From: Clostridia bacterium
GTDB taxonomy: Bacteria; Bacillota; Clostridia; Christensenellales; SZUA-584
NCBI GenBank assembly: GCA_018648645.1
Contig: JABGQS010000017.1
Span: forward strand, 1-50,835
Reading direction: 5' to 3'
DNA: 50,835 nucleotides
Numbering within the stretch: position 1 is the stretch's first letter; each line of letters starts with the position of its first letter. Shown in pieces: positions 26,411 through 34,846 of this stretch. A model generated the notes under the pieces. That model was given only the letters and a program-made list of their open reading frames with translations. It did no database searches and had not been told where the DNA came from. The position numbers were made by a program, and so were the translations under genes.

Positions 26411-27892
26411 TTATTTATACGGATTCTCCGTTTCATACATCATGCCGCTCGGTTGGTTAAACCCGATGTCGGTTACGCCCAGCATTTTTATCACTTCGAA
26501 CATTGCTTTGCCGGTGTGTCCGAATGCCACCGCTGCGTGATGCGGAAATCTCTTCTCTACCAGCACGTGTCTATAAAACCTGCCCATCTCGCTGACAGCA
26601 AAAACGCCAATGCTCCCGAACGATTTCGGGTCGATGTCCAGCACCTCGCCCTGCGCAATATAGCTTCGCAGCTCACAATCCGCCGTGCTTTGCAGCCTGA
26701 ACATTGTAACATCTCCCGCCATAATCGTGCCTTCAAGCGTTCCGCGCGTGATGTTTGGCTCGCTGTCCGATTCCATCAACCTATGCATAATCAACTGATG
26801 CTTTAGCGTCGGCGTGTTCAGACATCCGCTCGACACATTGCCGCAATGAAATCCCATGAACAAATCATCCGGCTTATACTTCTTGCCTATTTCCGCGTTG
26901 TCGTCATACATATCCTGCGGTACGGTGTTGTTAATGTCGAGGAACGCAGGCGGCTTCTGAGTAACACACACAGCAATATATTCACTGAGCGCACCGTATA
27001 TATCGGCTTCGCACGCAACGGGTATGCCCCTGCCCGCCAACCGCGAGTTTACATAACACGGCACAAACCCAAACTGCGCTTCAAACGCCGGCCAGCACTT
27101 GTTGGCAAACACAACGTACTCGCTAAGCCCCTTGTTCTGCTCATAGAAATCGACAAGCGTCAGCTCATACTGCGCCAGCTTATCAAGCATATCGGGATGC
27201 GTGTTGCCGCTCCCAAGCTCGCTCGCCATATCCGCCGCAACATCTGCGATTCTCTCGTCATTCTCGTGCTCCTTAAAGTCCACAAACAAATCGAGCTCGC
27301 TCTTTTCCATCAGCTCCACGCCAAGGTCAAACAACGGCTTGATGGGCGCGTTGCACGCCACAAAATCGTTCGGTCTAGGTCCAAACGATATGATCTTCAG
27401 CTTGCTTACTCCAATAACCGCCCTCGCGATATCAGCAAAACTTTCTATTTCCTCTGCCACGCCGACAGCGTCTCTAACCGGCGACTCGGGTATATACGGC
27501 AGCAGCTTTCGTATCCCAATGTTATAGCTTGCATTCAGCAAACCGCAATACGCGTCACCCCTGCCGTCAAACAAGTTATCCTGCGACTCCTCAGCGCTCG
27601 CCACAAACATGACAGGTCCGTCGAACTTTTGCGCAAGCATCGTCTCGGGCGTTTCGGGTCCAAAGTTTCCAAGCAGTATGACCAGCGCGTTAACTCCCAG
27701 CTCGTCAATCTCCTTTAGCGCAGCACCCACATCAGCTTCGTTCTCTACCGTCACCGATATCTCCTCGATACTCGTATTGCTGCCCTTGCAAGCGCTCATC
27801 ACCGCTCGTCTTCGCTTTTCACTAAGCTCAATCACAAAGCAGTCTCTGCTCACAGCAACCAGCCCAATTTTCACATTTGGAATATTGTTCAT
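26411..27892 (-). CDS. L-fucose/L-arabinose isomerase-family protein
   Basis: A 493-residue protein of the fucose/arabinose isomerase superfamily. The N-terminal half has the Rossmann-like fold with GVNALVILLGNFGPETPE, and the C-terminal half carries CWPAFEAQFGFVPCYVNSRLAGRGIPVACEADIYG, where the Glu and Asp of CEADIYG are probable metal ligands, plus HHAAVAFGH near the end. Such proteins convert aldoses to ketoses with a divalent metal; the substrate of this subgroup is not clear. GAGGGTGG precedes the ATG. It is the first gene of a unit with KDPG aldolase and KDG kinase, so a role feeding deoxy-sugar acids or pentoses is likely. Confidence 0.85.
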   Translation of the reverse strand: MNNIPNVKIGLVAVSRDCFVIELSEKRRRAVMSACKGSNTSIEEISVTVENEADVGAALKEIDELGVNALVILLGNFGPETPETMLAQKFDGPVMFVASAEESQDNLFDGRGDAYCGLLNASYNIGIRKLLPYIPESPVRDAVGVAEEIESFADIARAVIGVSKLKIISFGPRPNDFVACNAPIKPLFDLGVELMEKSELDLFVDFKEHENDERIADVAADMASELGSGNTHPDMLDKLAQYELTLVDFYEQNKGLSEYVVFANKCWPAFEAQFGFVPCYVNSRLAGRGIPVACEADIYGALSEYIAVCVTQKPPAFLDINNTVPQDMYDDNAEIGKKYKPDDLFMGFHCGNVSSGCLNTPTLKHQLIMHRLMESDSEPNITRGTLEGTIMAGDVTMFRLQSTADCELRSYIAQGEVLDIDPKSFGSIGVFAVSEMGRFYRHVLVEKRFPHHAAVAFGHTGKAMFEVIKMLGVTDIGFNQPSGMMYETENPYK

Positions 27893-28065
27893 TCTTCCAC
27901 CCTCTTTTCATTATGTTAAGTTCATTTTATATTCAATAGCGAGTTGTTGCAAGCATTTCACTGCTTATTTGTCAAAACAAATTGCAGTACACTGCTTTTC
28001 TGCGCATGTCGATTATTTCCGCGTGTACTTCGCTAATAGCTCCCGACTATTCCCCCTCTGCTCAG

Positions 28066-28683
28066 CTACAATATCGTAGGTATCAGCGCCGCCAATTGCG
28101 CCAAAGTATCTGCTTGAGCTACAGCACTCGTTTTCTTCGCAGTCGCGCCAAACAATATCGTCTTAATCCCAAGCTCTTGCGCCCCGATGAGGTTATTCTC
28201 ATTATCATCGATAAACACACAGTCGCCCGCTTTCGCCTTGCTTCGCTCAAGCATCATCGCAAAAATCTCATTCCCGGGTTTTCTGTGCCCCACATCCCCG
28301 CTTATCACAACCTGCTCAAAATAGTGGTCCAAACCGTGCTTCTCCCGAAGATACGCCGACCACTCCCCGATATCGTTGCTGAGCATTGCCAAGCTATAAT
28401 TCTTGGCAAGCTCCTGCGCAACTTTCGCAAACTCATCGTCCAGCGTTAGCTGCCCATCAAGATACTCTCGCTCAATCTGCGGATACGCATCGCCCAAACC
28501 AAGTCGCTCCCAAAACCCCTGCGCCGATATGTGCCCCAGACTCGCTCGCTTATACACCTCGCTAATTTTCTGTGGCATAATATACTTATTGCGCGCGCGG
28601 ATAAACGGCACCAGCAGCTCCCCAACATCATCGCCCACTTTAAATATCACGCCCATAGCATCAAAAATCACCCACTGCTTCAT
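28066..28683 (-). CDS. HAD-family hydrolase (subfamily IA)
   Basis: A 205-residue haloacid-dehalogenase-like hydrolase. Motif I reads IFDAMGVIF (nucleophile Asp8, with Ala in the usual +1 position and Met at +2, a slight departure from DxDG). Motif II is AMLSNDIGEW, Lys appears in DVGHRKPGNEIF and motif IV is CVFIDDNENNL. A helical cap lies about 15-85. It probably dephosphorylates a sugar phosphate. The second acidic residue of DxD is missing, so phosphatase activity may be altered. It lies between the isomerase and deoC units with a terminator upstream of it. Confidence 0.85.
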   Translation of the reverse strand: MKQWVIFDAMGVIFKVGDDVGELLVPFIRARNKYIMPQKISEVYKRASLGHISAQGFWERLGLGDAYPQIEREYLDGQLTLDDEFAKVAQELAKNYSLAMLSNDIGEWSAYLREKHGLDHYFEQVVISGDVGHRKPGNEIFAMMLERSKAKAGDCVFIDDNENNLIGAQELGIKTILFGATAKKTSAVAQADTLAQLAALIPTIL

Positions 28684-28751
28684 AATCCGCCTTCTTTCAT
28701 CTGGTCGATAATATATACGTCATTCGTTTTCTGCAAATCATTACCACGAAC

Positions 28752-28780
28752 AAGAGCCAAGCGCATTTGCCCGGCTCTTT
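28752..28780 (-). terminator. Terminator after the first deoC-like gene
   Basis: Arms AAGAGCC (28752-28758) and GGCTCTT (28773-28779) around a 14-base loop, followed on the minus strand by a short T-containing tail, about 27 bases after the aldolase stop. Confidence 0.55.
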
Positions 28781-28805
28781 GTGTTTGCTAATTTGTCTGC
28801 GCTTC

Positions 28806-29630
28806 TTAGTATTCGTTTCTAATAATGGTCACGTTACCACTCGGGCACTTTGTTGTGCATGCGCCGCAGTGTATACATACGTCCTGCTCATCGCCTTCGA
28901 TAATCTTAATTCCTTTGCTTGTGCCCATGCGTATGGCGCCCGCAGCCAGCATTTGGTCACAAACCATACGGTCATTGATACCTGTCGATGCTTTCACCAT
29001 AATACCCTCGCCCACAGTACGCTTCATCAAACGAACATCTTCAACAGTAGCGCCGCCTTCGCCAAATCCGGTCGATGTCTTCACAAAATCAGTACCCGCG
29101 CGTTTAGCGAGCTCGCAAGCTCTTACCTTCTCTTCATCCTCCAATGCGCTCGTCTCTATAATCACCTTTACCGTTGCCTTTGGATGCGCCGCATCCACGA
29201 CTGCTTTTATGTCCTCATACACCAGCTCATAATCCTTGTCCTTCAGCGCGCCGATGTTTATAACCATATCCACTTCGTCCGCGCCGTTTTTGACAGCTTC
29301 CATCGCTTCAACGCCTTTTATAAACGTAGTGTTTGCACCAAGGGGGAATCCGATAACGCAGCACGTTTTCACGCCGCTGCCTTTCAGCCTGTCTGCAACG
29401 TATTTCACATGCGTCGGGTTAACGCAAACGCTGGCGAACTTGTAGCGCATCGCCTCGTCACAAAACTTCGCGACCGTGCTTTGCGTTGTTGCGGGCTTTA
29501 GCACCGTGTGGTCCATATACTGCCCGTACGAAGCATCATAGCTCCCGACCTTTGCAGCGCTCTGCTCCGTTTCGCTCGCCTGACCAATCACCTGACTGGT
29601 AATCTCACTGATAATTTTATCGATATCCAT
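28806..29630 (-). CDS. deoC: Deoxyribose-phosphate aldolase paralogue with N-terminal targeting helix and C-terminal [4Fe-4S] motif
   Basis: A 274-residue DeoC-family protein. A core of about 35-245 keeps Asp121 (EVDMV) and Schiff-base Lys184 (DFVKTSTGF). Two departures from the paralogue at 33565 are seen: KASTG for KASGG near Lys213, and GTSKG for GTSSG (Lys239) in the phosphate loop. The first 17 residues (MDIDKIISEITSQVIGQ) form an amphipathic helix followed by a loose linker, like microcompartment encapsulation peptides. The C-terminus has CIHCGACTTKCP (Cys252, 255, 258, 262), a full [4Fe-4S] ligand set not found in ordinary DeoC. The ATG at 29630 follows AAAGGGG; the longer form from 29675 is less likely. 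DeoC cleaves deoxyribose 5-phosphate to acetaldehyde and glyceraldehyde 3-phosphate; here the substrate may differ. Confidence 0.88.
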   Translation of the reverse strand: MDIDKIISEITSQVIGQASETEQSAAKVGSYDASYGQYMDHTVLKPATTQSTVAKFCDEAMRYKFASVCVNPTHVKYVADRLKGSGVKTCCVIGFPLGANTTFIKGVEAMEAVKNGADEVDMVINIGALKDKDYELVYEDIKAVVDAAHPKATVKVIIETSALEDEEKVRACELAKRAGTDFVKTSTGFGEGGATVEDVRLMKRTVGEGIMVKASTGINDRMVCDQMLAAGAIRMGTSKGIKIIEGDEQDVCIHCGACTTKCPSGNVTIIRNEY

Positions 29631-29979
29631 TGTTTCCCCTTTCGCTCGTGCATTTTCTTGCGACGAAAACGTCATATGTATTTATTTAATAGTAATCCGA
29701 CACGTTTAGTAATCAAAATTCAATTCATTTGTGTTAATATAGGTTGACTTTTATTCTATTACAATTTGACCGTTTTGTCCATGTATTTACGCTTCAATTT
29801 CCAGATAATAAATCCGCGCCGTATAGTCTCAGAAAAGCGCTCTTTTCGCCGCTTCACGCTATAGTCTCAACACCACTATGGCAATCAATTTGTCGAGTAT
29901 CCCATCCGGTCCATATTAAAAATTCTGCAAGGCATCATCGTGATAATCTTTCCCCAAGTTCATATGTCACATTGCCAGT
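29631..29979. other. Intergenic region between deoC-like and SDR genes
   Basis: No gene is visible in these roughly 350 bases. On the minus strand a weak promoter for deoC may be TTGATT (29711-29716), 16 bases, TACTAT (29689-29694). A small hairpin GAAAAG-CGCT-CTTTTC (29832-29847) and a 10-base direct repeat TATAGTCTCA (29822, 29860) are present without clear function. Confidence 0.4.
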
Positions 29980-30741
29980 TTATCTGCCAATCATGCCGCC
30001 GCTGATGTCAAGGTTACTTCCCGTCATATAGCTGCTTGCGCTGCTGCACAAAAACACAACTCCGGCCGCAACTTCTTCAACTGTTGCTATACGCCCAATC
30101 GGTATGCGCTCGTTATACTCCTCTAATTCACTGCCCGGCTTGTCCGAGTTCATCTCCGTAAACATCATGCCCGGCGACACCGCGTTCACCGCAATATCGT
30201 GCTTTGCCACTTCCTTTGCAAACGAATTTGTAAACGTCAGCATCCCACCCTTGCTAGCCGCATAGTGAGACTTACCGCTTTTGCTGCCGTTCATAGCAGT
30301 CTGCGAACATATGTTGACAATCTTGCCCGGCTTGCCCTCGCCAATCAAATACCGCGCCATTTGCCTGCACGCAAGAAATGTCCCCGTCAAGTTCGTAGCC
30401 ATCACGTCACTCCAAATTTGCAGACTCATATCCACAACAAAGGAAGTCGGGCACACCCCGGCGTTGTTGACCAGCAAATCGAGCCCGCCAAGCCCTTTTA
30501 CAGCAACGTCAAACATATTACCAACGTCGTGCTCGCTGCTCACGTCGCCGCCAATCGCAACCGCCTTCACTGAATACTCGCGCTCTACCAGTTCCGCCAG
30601 CTCCATCGCTTTTGTCTCGCTGCTCTTATAGTTTACAGCAACGTTTACACCCTCTTTTGCAAGCCCCAGGCAAATTGCCCTTCCAAGCCCCTGCGCACCG
30701 CCCGTCACCAAACAACTTTTTCCAACCAATCCAAGTTCCAA
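29980..30741 (-). CDS. SDR-family NAD(P)-dependent oxidoreductase
   Basis: A 253-residue classical short-chain dehydrogenase. The cofactor motif is TGGAQGLGRAI (TGxxxGxG), NNAG marks strand 4, and the catalytic YAASK motif (Tyr and Lys) is present with an upstream Ser in the SQTAMNGSKSG stretch. It oxidises or reduces a hydroxyl/keto group on a small molecule, often a sugar or sugar acid in such clusters. I chose a TTG start at 30741 because AGGAG lies seven bases before it; an ATG at 30759 gives a six-residue longer form with a poor ribosome site. It follows a near-consensus promoter and the terminator of the upstream aldolase gene. Confidence 0.9.
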   Translation of the reverse strand: MELGLVGKSCLVTGGAQGLGRAICLGLAKEGVNVAVNYKSSETKAMELAELVEREYSVKAVAIGGDVSSEHDVGNMFDVAVKGLGGLDLLVNNAGVCPTSFVVDMSLQIWSDVMATNLTGTFLACRQMARYLIGEGKPGKIVNICSQTAMNGSKSGKSHYAASKGGMLTFTNSFAKEVAKHDIAVNAVSPGMMFTEMNSDKPGSELEEYNERIPIGRIATVEEVAAGVVFLCSSASSYMTGSNLDISGGMIGR

Positions 30742-30784
30742 AATATCTCTCCTACTCATACTAAATTCTTTGCTCTAAATTAAC

Positions 30785-30811
30785 ATTATACATGATTATT
30801 GGCTTTGTCAA
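30785..30811 (-). promoter_or_regulatory. Promoter of the SDR gene
   Basis: On the minus strand TTGACA (30806-30811) and TATAAT (30785-30790), both perfect consensus, but with only a 15-base spacer. The expected start is about 20 bases before the ATG at 30759. Confidence 0.55.
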
Positions 30812-30852
30812 CGTCACTATAAGTTTTTTTACGCTCCCTGCCAATCCGTTGC

Positions 30853-30887
30853 AAAAAAAGACTGCCCGGTTTCCCGAACAGTCTTTT
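30853..30887 (-). terminator. Rho-independent terminator after the class II aldolase
   Basis: Nine-base arms AAAAGACTG and CAGTCTTTT with an inner CGG-GAAA-CCG on the minus strand, followed by a run of seven T, about 30 bases after the aldolase stop. Confidence 0.8.
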
Positions 30888-30915
30888 ACCTATACATATC
30901 AATTACTGTGCGATA

Positions 30916-31821
30916 CTACTCCGCAACAATCTTTCTCGTTCCTTCAATCAGGAAGAAATCTTTGATAACCCACATTACACGGTCATAGCAAGCCTGCTGT
31001 GCGCCCTTAACAGTGCCGGTCTTCTCAAGACCCTGCTCATACGCCTGACGAATTTCCGTACCAACGTTAATCTTAGCAATTCCGTTTTTAACTGATTCCA
31101 AAATACTTTCCTGCTTGATGCCCGAGCCGCCGTGCAATACCAGCGGGATTCCGGTTACGTCGCGCAGCTTCGCCAAATACTCTACGTTAATACGCGCTTC
31201 CGGTTTCTTCTGGTCTCTTGTCGCTTCGCTGATCGCGCCGTGAATGTTACCGACAGCAACAGATAGCCAGTCACACCCGGATTCCTCAGCAAATCTTTTT
31301 GCTTCTTCAATACGCGTGAATCCTTCTCCCGATACAAACATTTCCTCATACGGCGGCATTGGACCGGCTTCATGACCGAGCACTGCGCCAAGCTCTGCTT
31401 CGCATACGATACCTGCTTCGTGCGCAATCTTCGCTACTTTTGCTGTCGCTTCAATGTTCTTATCAAGGTCAAGCCGAGAACCGTCAACCATAACAGACTG
31501 GTATCCAAGTTCAATCGCTTCCTTAACTATAGCAACATAGTCCACCAGCAAATGGTCCTCATCAATTACAGGAACATGGTCAAGATGCAGACGCACGTTC
31601 TTTGGGTTGTCGAACTTAACGAACTCGTCTCTTACAGATTTAAGACTCTTAGCAGAAAACTTTTCCCATTCCAGCCTCGCTACCTGTACCAACGCAAACG
31701 AATCTGCATCAGTCACTGCAGCGATTACAGGCTCTACCATCGGCAGATGCGGAATGTTAAATGCCGGCACCACAACTTTTGCCTCAAGCGCATTGCTAAT
31801 AATTTCTCCGGTTTTAATCAC
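30916..31821 (-). CDS. Class II ketose-bisphosphate aldolase (FbaA/GatY-like)
   Basis: A 301-residue zinc-dependent aldolase. VRLHLDHVPVIDEDH contains the His and Asp of the metal/catalytic site, EAELGAVLGHE the family Glu block, VAVGNIHG a second metal His, and LHGGSGI plus INVGTEIRQAY the phosphate-binding segments. It cleaves a ketose (bis)phosphate into dihydroxyacetone phosphate and an aldehyde; fructose, tagatose or another ketose phosphate cannot be told apart by eye. The GTG at 31821 has GGAG seven bases upstream. It has its own promoter and terminator, so it is a single-gene unit within the sugar cluster. Confidence 0.92.
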   Translation of the reverse strand: MIKTGEIISNALEAKVVVPAFNIPHLPMVEPVIAAVTDADSFALVQVARLEWEKFSAKSLKSVRDEFVKFDNPKNVRLHLDHVPVIDEDHLLVDYVAIVKEAIELGYQSVMVDGSRLDLDKNIEATAKVAKIAHEAGIVCEAELGAVLGHEAGPMPPYEEMFVSGEGFTRIEEAKRFAEESGCDWLSVAVGNIHGAISEATRDQKKPEARINVEYLAKLRDVTGIPLVLHGGSGIKQESILESVKNGIAKINVGTEIRQAYEQGLEKTGTVKGAQQACYDRVMWVIKDFFLIEGTRKIVAE

Positions 31822-31847
31822 AATATTTCTCCATTCAAGATTTATTT

Positions 31848-31877
31848 ATAATACCATCATCGGGCAAACCGACTCAA
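31848..31877 (-). promoter_or_regulatory. Promoter of the class II aldolase gene
   Basis: On the minus strand TTGAGT (31872-31877), an 18-base spacer and TATTAT (31848-31853) with a TGG extension, about 27 bases before the GTG start. Confidence 0.55.
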
Positions 31878-32118
31878 GCACTATTGATCAACGTTTTTTT
31901 CGAATCAAGACAGCGCGCTTCTCATCGCAAAACCTGCGCAAATGCCTCCCGGTAACATATTCTACCGAGAGTAATTGTAACCTTTAATCGTTTATTTGTC
32001 AATTGGTGTTTGCTTGGTTTCATATGGTTTGGAAATCTTTTGCTTTTGACCGTTTTGCAGCAAATAGCGCAAAAAACACATCAAGCCTCTTGCCATGCTC
32101 ACTCGTTAATATCGCCGC

Positions 32119-33126
32119 TTAGTCCTCGTCGTATTTTACCCCCCACTGCTTGCGCAGATAGTCAATTGTCTGAGCTATCTTAATCGAGTCGTCCCACGAC
32201 ATTTCCTTCGCCTGCTTCGCGCCGCTTGCCACATAGTCCTGTACAGCCTTCGCTTCGTATTGGAACCCAATCGAGCTGTACGAGTCCACAAACGCCTCGC
32301 TGTCCCCGTTATAGCTAAATATATCGTCACCCTCCAGCATCAATTCCGCCCTTTTGGCGTGCCACCAATGGTTGCCTTCGCCGATTTTCACGCAGCCCTT
32401 TGTGCCGCTTATCATCACGTTGTTATCCATTACAGCCGTCAGCGCGCTGTTAAGCACAGCAATTTTTCCGTCGGGATACGTTAATGTAATCGTGTTCACT
32501 TCATCTATTCCGTTTTGCACAAACGCAGACGTGGTAATTTTGCTGTAATCCGTGCCAAACGCCGCAAACGCCATCGCCAATGGATATATCCCCACATCCA
32601 TCATCGCGCCGCCGGCCATTTCCCTCTTAAACCGCCAAGCGCTCTTGTCGCCCGCGCCCACAATGCCTAGAGAAGCAAACAACACTTTCGCCTCACCGAT
32701 GCTGCCGTTTTTCACCCACTCCAGCCCTTTCTGCACAGCAGGGAAAAACCGCGTCCACATCCCTTCCATAAAGAACACATCGTTTTCCTTCGCCTTTTGT
32801 ATCATCGCCCTTACCTGCTTCTCGTTGGCGGCAAGCGGCTTCTCGCAAAGCACATGAATCCCCTGCTTCATAAACATAACGGAATCGTCCAAATGCGCGT
32901 TGTTCGGCGTGCCGATATACGCAATGTCAATCTCACTATCCGCGCTCATCTCCTCATAGCTGCCATACGCTTTACTTATATCGTACTTTTGCGCAAACGC
33001 CTTTGCAGATTCAATGCTGCGTGATGCAACAGCTTCAATTTGCGCACCTTTAACAAATTTCAAACATTGTGCAAACTGATTCGCGATCTTCCCCGTAGAA
33101 ACGATGCCCCATTTTGTTTTGCTCAT
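32119..33126 (-). CDS. Gfo/Idh/MocA-family oxidoreductase
   Basis: A 335-residue NAD(P)-dependent dehydrogenase. The N-terminal Rossmann fold starts KWGIVSTGKIANQ, and the family motif EKP is in HVLCEKPLAANE. The GAMMDVGIYPLAMAF block with Asp and a following Tyr corresponds to the catalytic site region. Such enzymes oxidise or epimerise sugars and inositols or act on dihydrodiols. GAGGGAG lies a few bases before the ATG at 33126, which is preferred over the longer form. A promoter lies about 65 bases upstream, so it is transcribed apart from the shell-protein gene. The substrate is unknown. Confidence 0.92.
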   Translation of the reverse strand: MSKTKWGIVSTGKIANQFAQCLKFVKGAQIEAVASRSIESAKAFAQKYDISKAYGSYEEMSADSEIDIAYIGTPNNAHLDDSVMFMKQGIHVLCEKPLAANEKQVRAMIQKAKENDVFFMEGMWTRFFPAVQKGLEWVKNGSIGEAKVLFASLGIVGAGDKSAWRFKREMAGGAMMDVGIYPLAMAFAAFGTDYSKITTSAFVQNGIDEVNTITLTYPDGKIAVLNSALTAVMDNNVMISGTKGCVKIGEGNHWWHAKRAELMLEGDDIFSYNGDSEAFVDSYSSIGFQYEAKAVQDYVASGAKQAKEMSWDDSIKIAQTIDYLRKQWGVKYDED

Positions 33127-33190
33127 AATACTCCCTCTTTCAAAACGATTTATATAGCTGTCACTAACCCGGCGCTTACTTTCTAACAAT

Positions 33191-33219
33191 ATTATACATA
33201 CCCGTGCGAATCTTTGCAA
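33191..33219 (-). promoter_or_regulatory. Promoter of the Gfo/Idh gene
   Basis: On the minus strand TTGCAA (33214-33219), a 17-base spacer and TATAAT (33191-33196), directly after the terminator of the shell-protein gene. Confidence 0.6.
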
Positions 33220-33221
33220 AC

Positions 33222-33254
33222 AAAAAGACTGCCCGATCTGAATTGAGCAGCCTC
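33222..33254 (-). terminator. Terminator after the BMC shell gene
   Basis: On the minus strand GGCTGC and GCAGTC (one G-T pair) enclose a 14-base loop and are followed by TTTTTG. It starts about 20 bases after the shell-protein stop. Confidence 0.6.
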
Positions 33255-33271
33255 TGTATATCGCTTAATGC

Positions 33272-33544
33272 CTACTTAGGCAAAATACCTTCTACGTCTT
33301 CGTGCGGACGCGGAATCACGTGCACGCTCACCAGCTCGCCAACGCGTTTTGCTGCCGCCGCGCCTGCATCCACGCTAGCTTTCACAGCGCCAACGTCCCC
33401 ACGCACCATTACCGTCACAAGTCCTGACCCGATTTTCTCTTTGCCCATAAGCGTCACATTCGCCGCTTTTACCATTGCATCCGCCGCTTCAATCGCGCCA
33501 ACCAATCCTTTTGTTTCGACCATTCCGAGTGCTTGCTTTTCCAT
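33272..33544 (-). CDS. BMC-H microcompartment shell protein (PduA/EutM/CsoS1-like)
   Basis: A 90-residue single-domain BMC protein starting [23 protein letters not shown], the hallmark start of hexameric shell proteins. The pore-loop string [21 protein letters not shown] places a small GSG at the central pore, as in PduA-type tiles. It ends with [11 protein letters not shown], also typical. Hexamers would tile into the facets of a protein shell. It is 20 bases downstream of a DeoC paralogue with an encapsulation-like helix, strongly suggesting that this aldolase is cargo. No pentamer (BMC-P) or trimer (BMC-T) genes occur in the window, so other shell parts must be elsewhere if a closed shell forms. 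Confidence 0.95.
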   Translation of the reverse strand: MEKQALGMVETKGLVGAIEAADAMVKAANVTLMGKEKIGSGLVTVMVRGDVGAVKASVDAGAAAAKRVGELVSVHVIPRPHEDVEGILPK

Positions 33545-33564
33545 TTTTACTTATCCTCCAAAGA

Positions 33565-34395
33565 TTAATATGCTGTTTTTGTTAATGTAACGTTGCTCGT
33601 CGGGCATGTGCCTGTGCAAGCTCCGCAGTTGATGCAAACGTGCTCTTCGTCCACATCGCCGGTCACTATCTTCACGCCCGAGCTTGTGCCCAGCCGCGTT
33701 GCTCCCGCCTTTATCATCTTGACTGCGCTGGCATAGTCCTTAACGCCGCCCGATGCTTTAACGCCGATGTCCGGTCCCACAGTTTGACGCATCAATCGCA
33801 CATCTTCAACCGTTGCGCCGCCTGTCGAAAACCCTGTCGATGTCTTCACAAAATCCGCCCCGGCAAGCTTAGCAACCGTGCAAACCTTCACCTTCTCCTC
33901 GTCCGTCAGCAAGCAAGTCTCGATAATCGTCTTGACAAGCGCTTTCCCTCGCGCCGCCGCCGTTACCGCTTCAATGTCCCTTTTGACAAGCTTCCAGTCA
34001 CCCGACTTTATAGCGCCGATGTTGACAACCATGTCCACTTCTTTTGCGCCAAGCGCAACCACAGCGCTCGTTTCCGCCGCTTTCACTTCCGGCGTTGTTG
34101 CTCCAAGCGGAAATCCGATTACCACACACGGTGCCACGCCGCTGCCGCTAAGCTGCTGCGCAACAAACTCTATGTAGTTCGGGTTCACGCACACGCTGGC
34201 AAACTTGTTTGCCCTCGCTTCGTCGCACACCTTTTTCACTTGGTCGCGCGATGCCGCGGGCTTTAGCAGCGTATGATCCACATACTTTGCAAGCGATGCC
34301 GGCGAATAGTCACCCGCTGCAGCCGGCACGCTCTGCCCTGCCGCTTTCGCAACCACTTCCTCCGTCACTTGCCTAATCAGCTCATCAAGATTCAT
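33565..34395 (-). CDS. deoC: Deoxyribose-phosphate aldolase, BMC-associated, with C-terminal [4Fe-4S] motif
   Basis: A 276-residue DeoC. Core residues are intact: Asp121 (EVDMV), Schiff-base Lys184 (DFVKTSTGF), Lys213 (VKASGG) and phosphate loop GTSSG (236-240). Residues 1-18 ([18 protein letters not shown]) form an amphipathic helix followed by an Ala/Gly/Pro linker, matching the design of encapsulation peptides. The C-terminus carries [12 protein letters not shown] (Cys254, 257, 260, 264), a complete CxxCxxCxxxCP ligand set. Ordinary DeoC is about 220-260 residues and lacks both ends. It should cleave deoxyribose 5-phosphate to acetaldehyde and glyceraldehyde 3-phosphate inside a shell. AAGGAG precedes the ATG; the shell gene follows. 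It fits the known 'sugar phosphate utilising' BMC class. Confidence 0.92.
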   Translation of the reverse strand: MNLDELIRQVTEEVVAKAAGQSVPAAAGDYSPASLAKYVDHTLLKPAASRDQVKKVCDEARANKFASVCVNPNYIEFVAQQLSGSGVAPCVVIGFPLGATTPEVKAAETSAVVALGAKEVDMVVNIGAIKSGDWKLVKRDIEAVTAAARGKALVKTIIETCLLTDEEKVKVCTVAKLAGADFVKTSTGFSTGGATVEDVRLMRQTVGPDIGVKASGGVKDYASAVKMIKAGATRLGTSSGVKIVTGDVDEEHVCINCGACTGTCPTSNVTLTKTAY

Positions 34396-34461
34396 TAGCT
34401 CTATCTCCTTATAGTAAAATTAAAAAATTGCGTTATCAACTTGTACCTTACATTTAAATTC

Positions 34462-34490
34462 ATTATATACCTATTTATGTTTCGGGTCAA
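34462..34490 (-). promoter_or_regulatory. Strong promoter of the deoC-BMC unit
   Basis: On the minus strand TTGACC (34485-34490), a 17-base spacer and TATAAT (34462-34467), about 65 bases before the deoC start. One mismatch to consensus. Confidence 0.75.
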
Positions 34491-34576
34491 TACAAAGTTG
34501 CCTACAATGCGAAATTTCCTCATCCGCGCTCATCTCCCTTCAAAATCTATAAAACATCCCTCTGTTTACGCAAAAA

Positions 34577-34607
34577 AAATCTTACTTTTGGCGATCAAGT
34601 AAGATTT
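34577..34607 (-). terminator. Hairpin with T run, probable terminator of the DapA-family unit
   Basis: Perfect 11-base arms AAATCTTACTT and AAGTAAGATTT with a 9-base loop, followed on the minus strand by eight T. It is about 240 bases after the DapA-family stop, so the 3' untranslated region would be long. The rest of 34396-34846 holds the deoC promoter, a second hairpin (34629-34660) and AT-rich DNA with no convincing gene. Confidence 0.6.
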
Positions 34608-34846
34608 AGCAAATTTAAAACTAGGAGGAAAGAAAAATCATAGGCTTTGCGATTTTCTTTATAACTATATATACCACTAAATTTCGGTTTGAAACAATAT
34701 ATAGTGCTTTTCCACATAAATAATACTATTTTATTACAACAAGCATACGTTTGCTTGCTCGTCAAGGCAGATTATCAAGTAAGGTAGCTGTCAATGTCGC
34801 TGCCCTCGCACTCAGCGCGCAACGTCACCCTTCACGTAATCATTTC

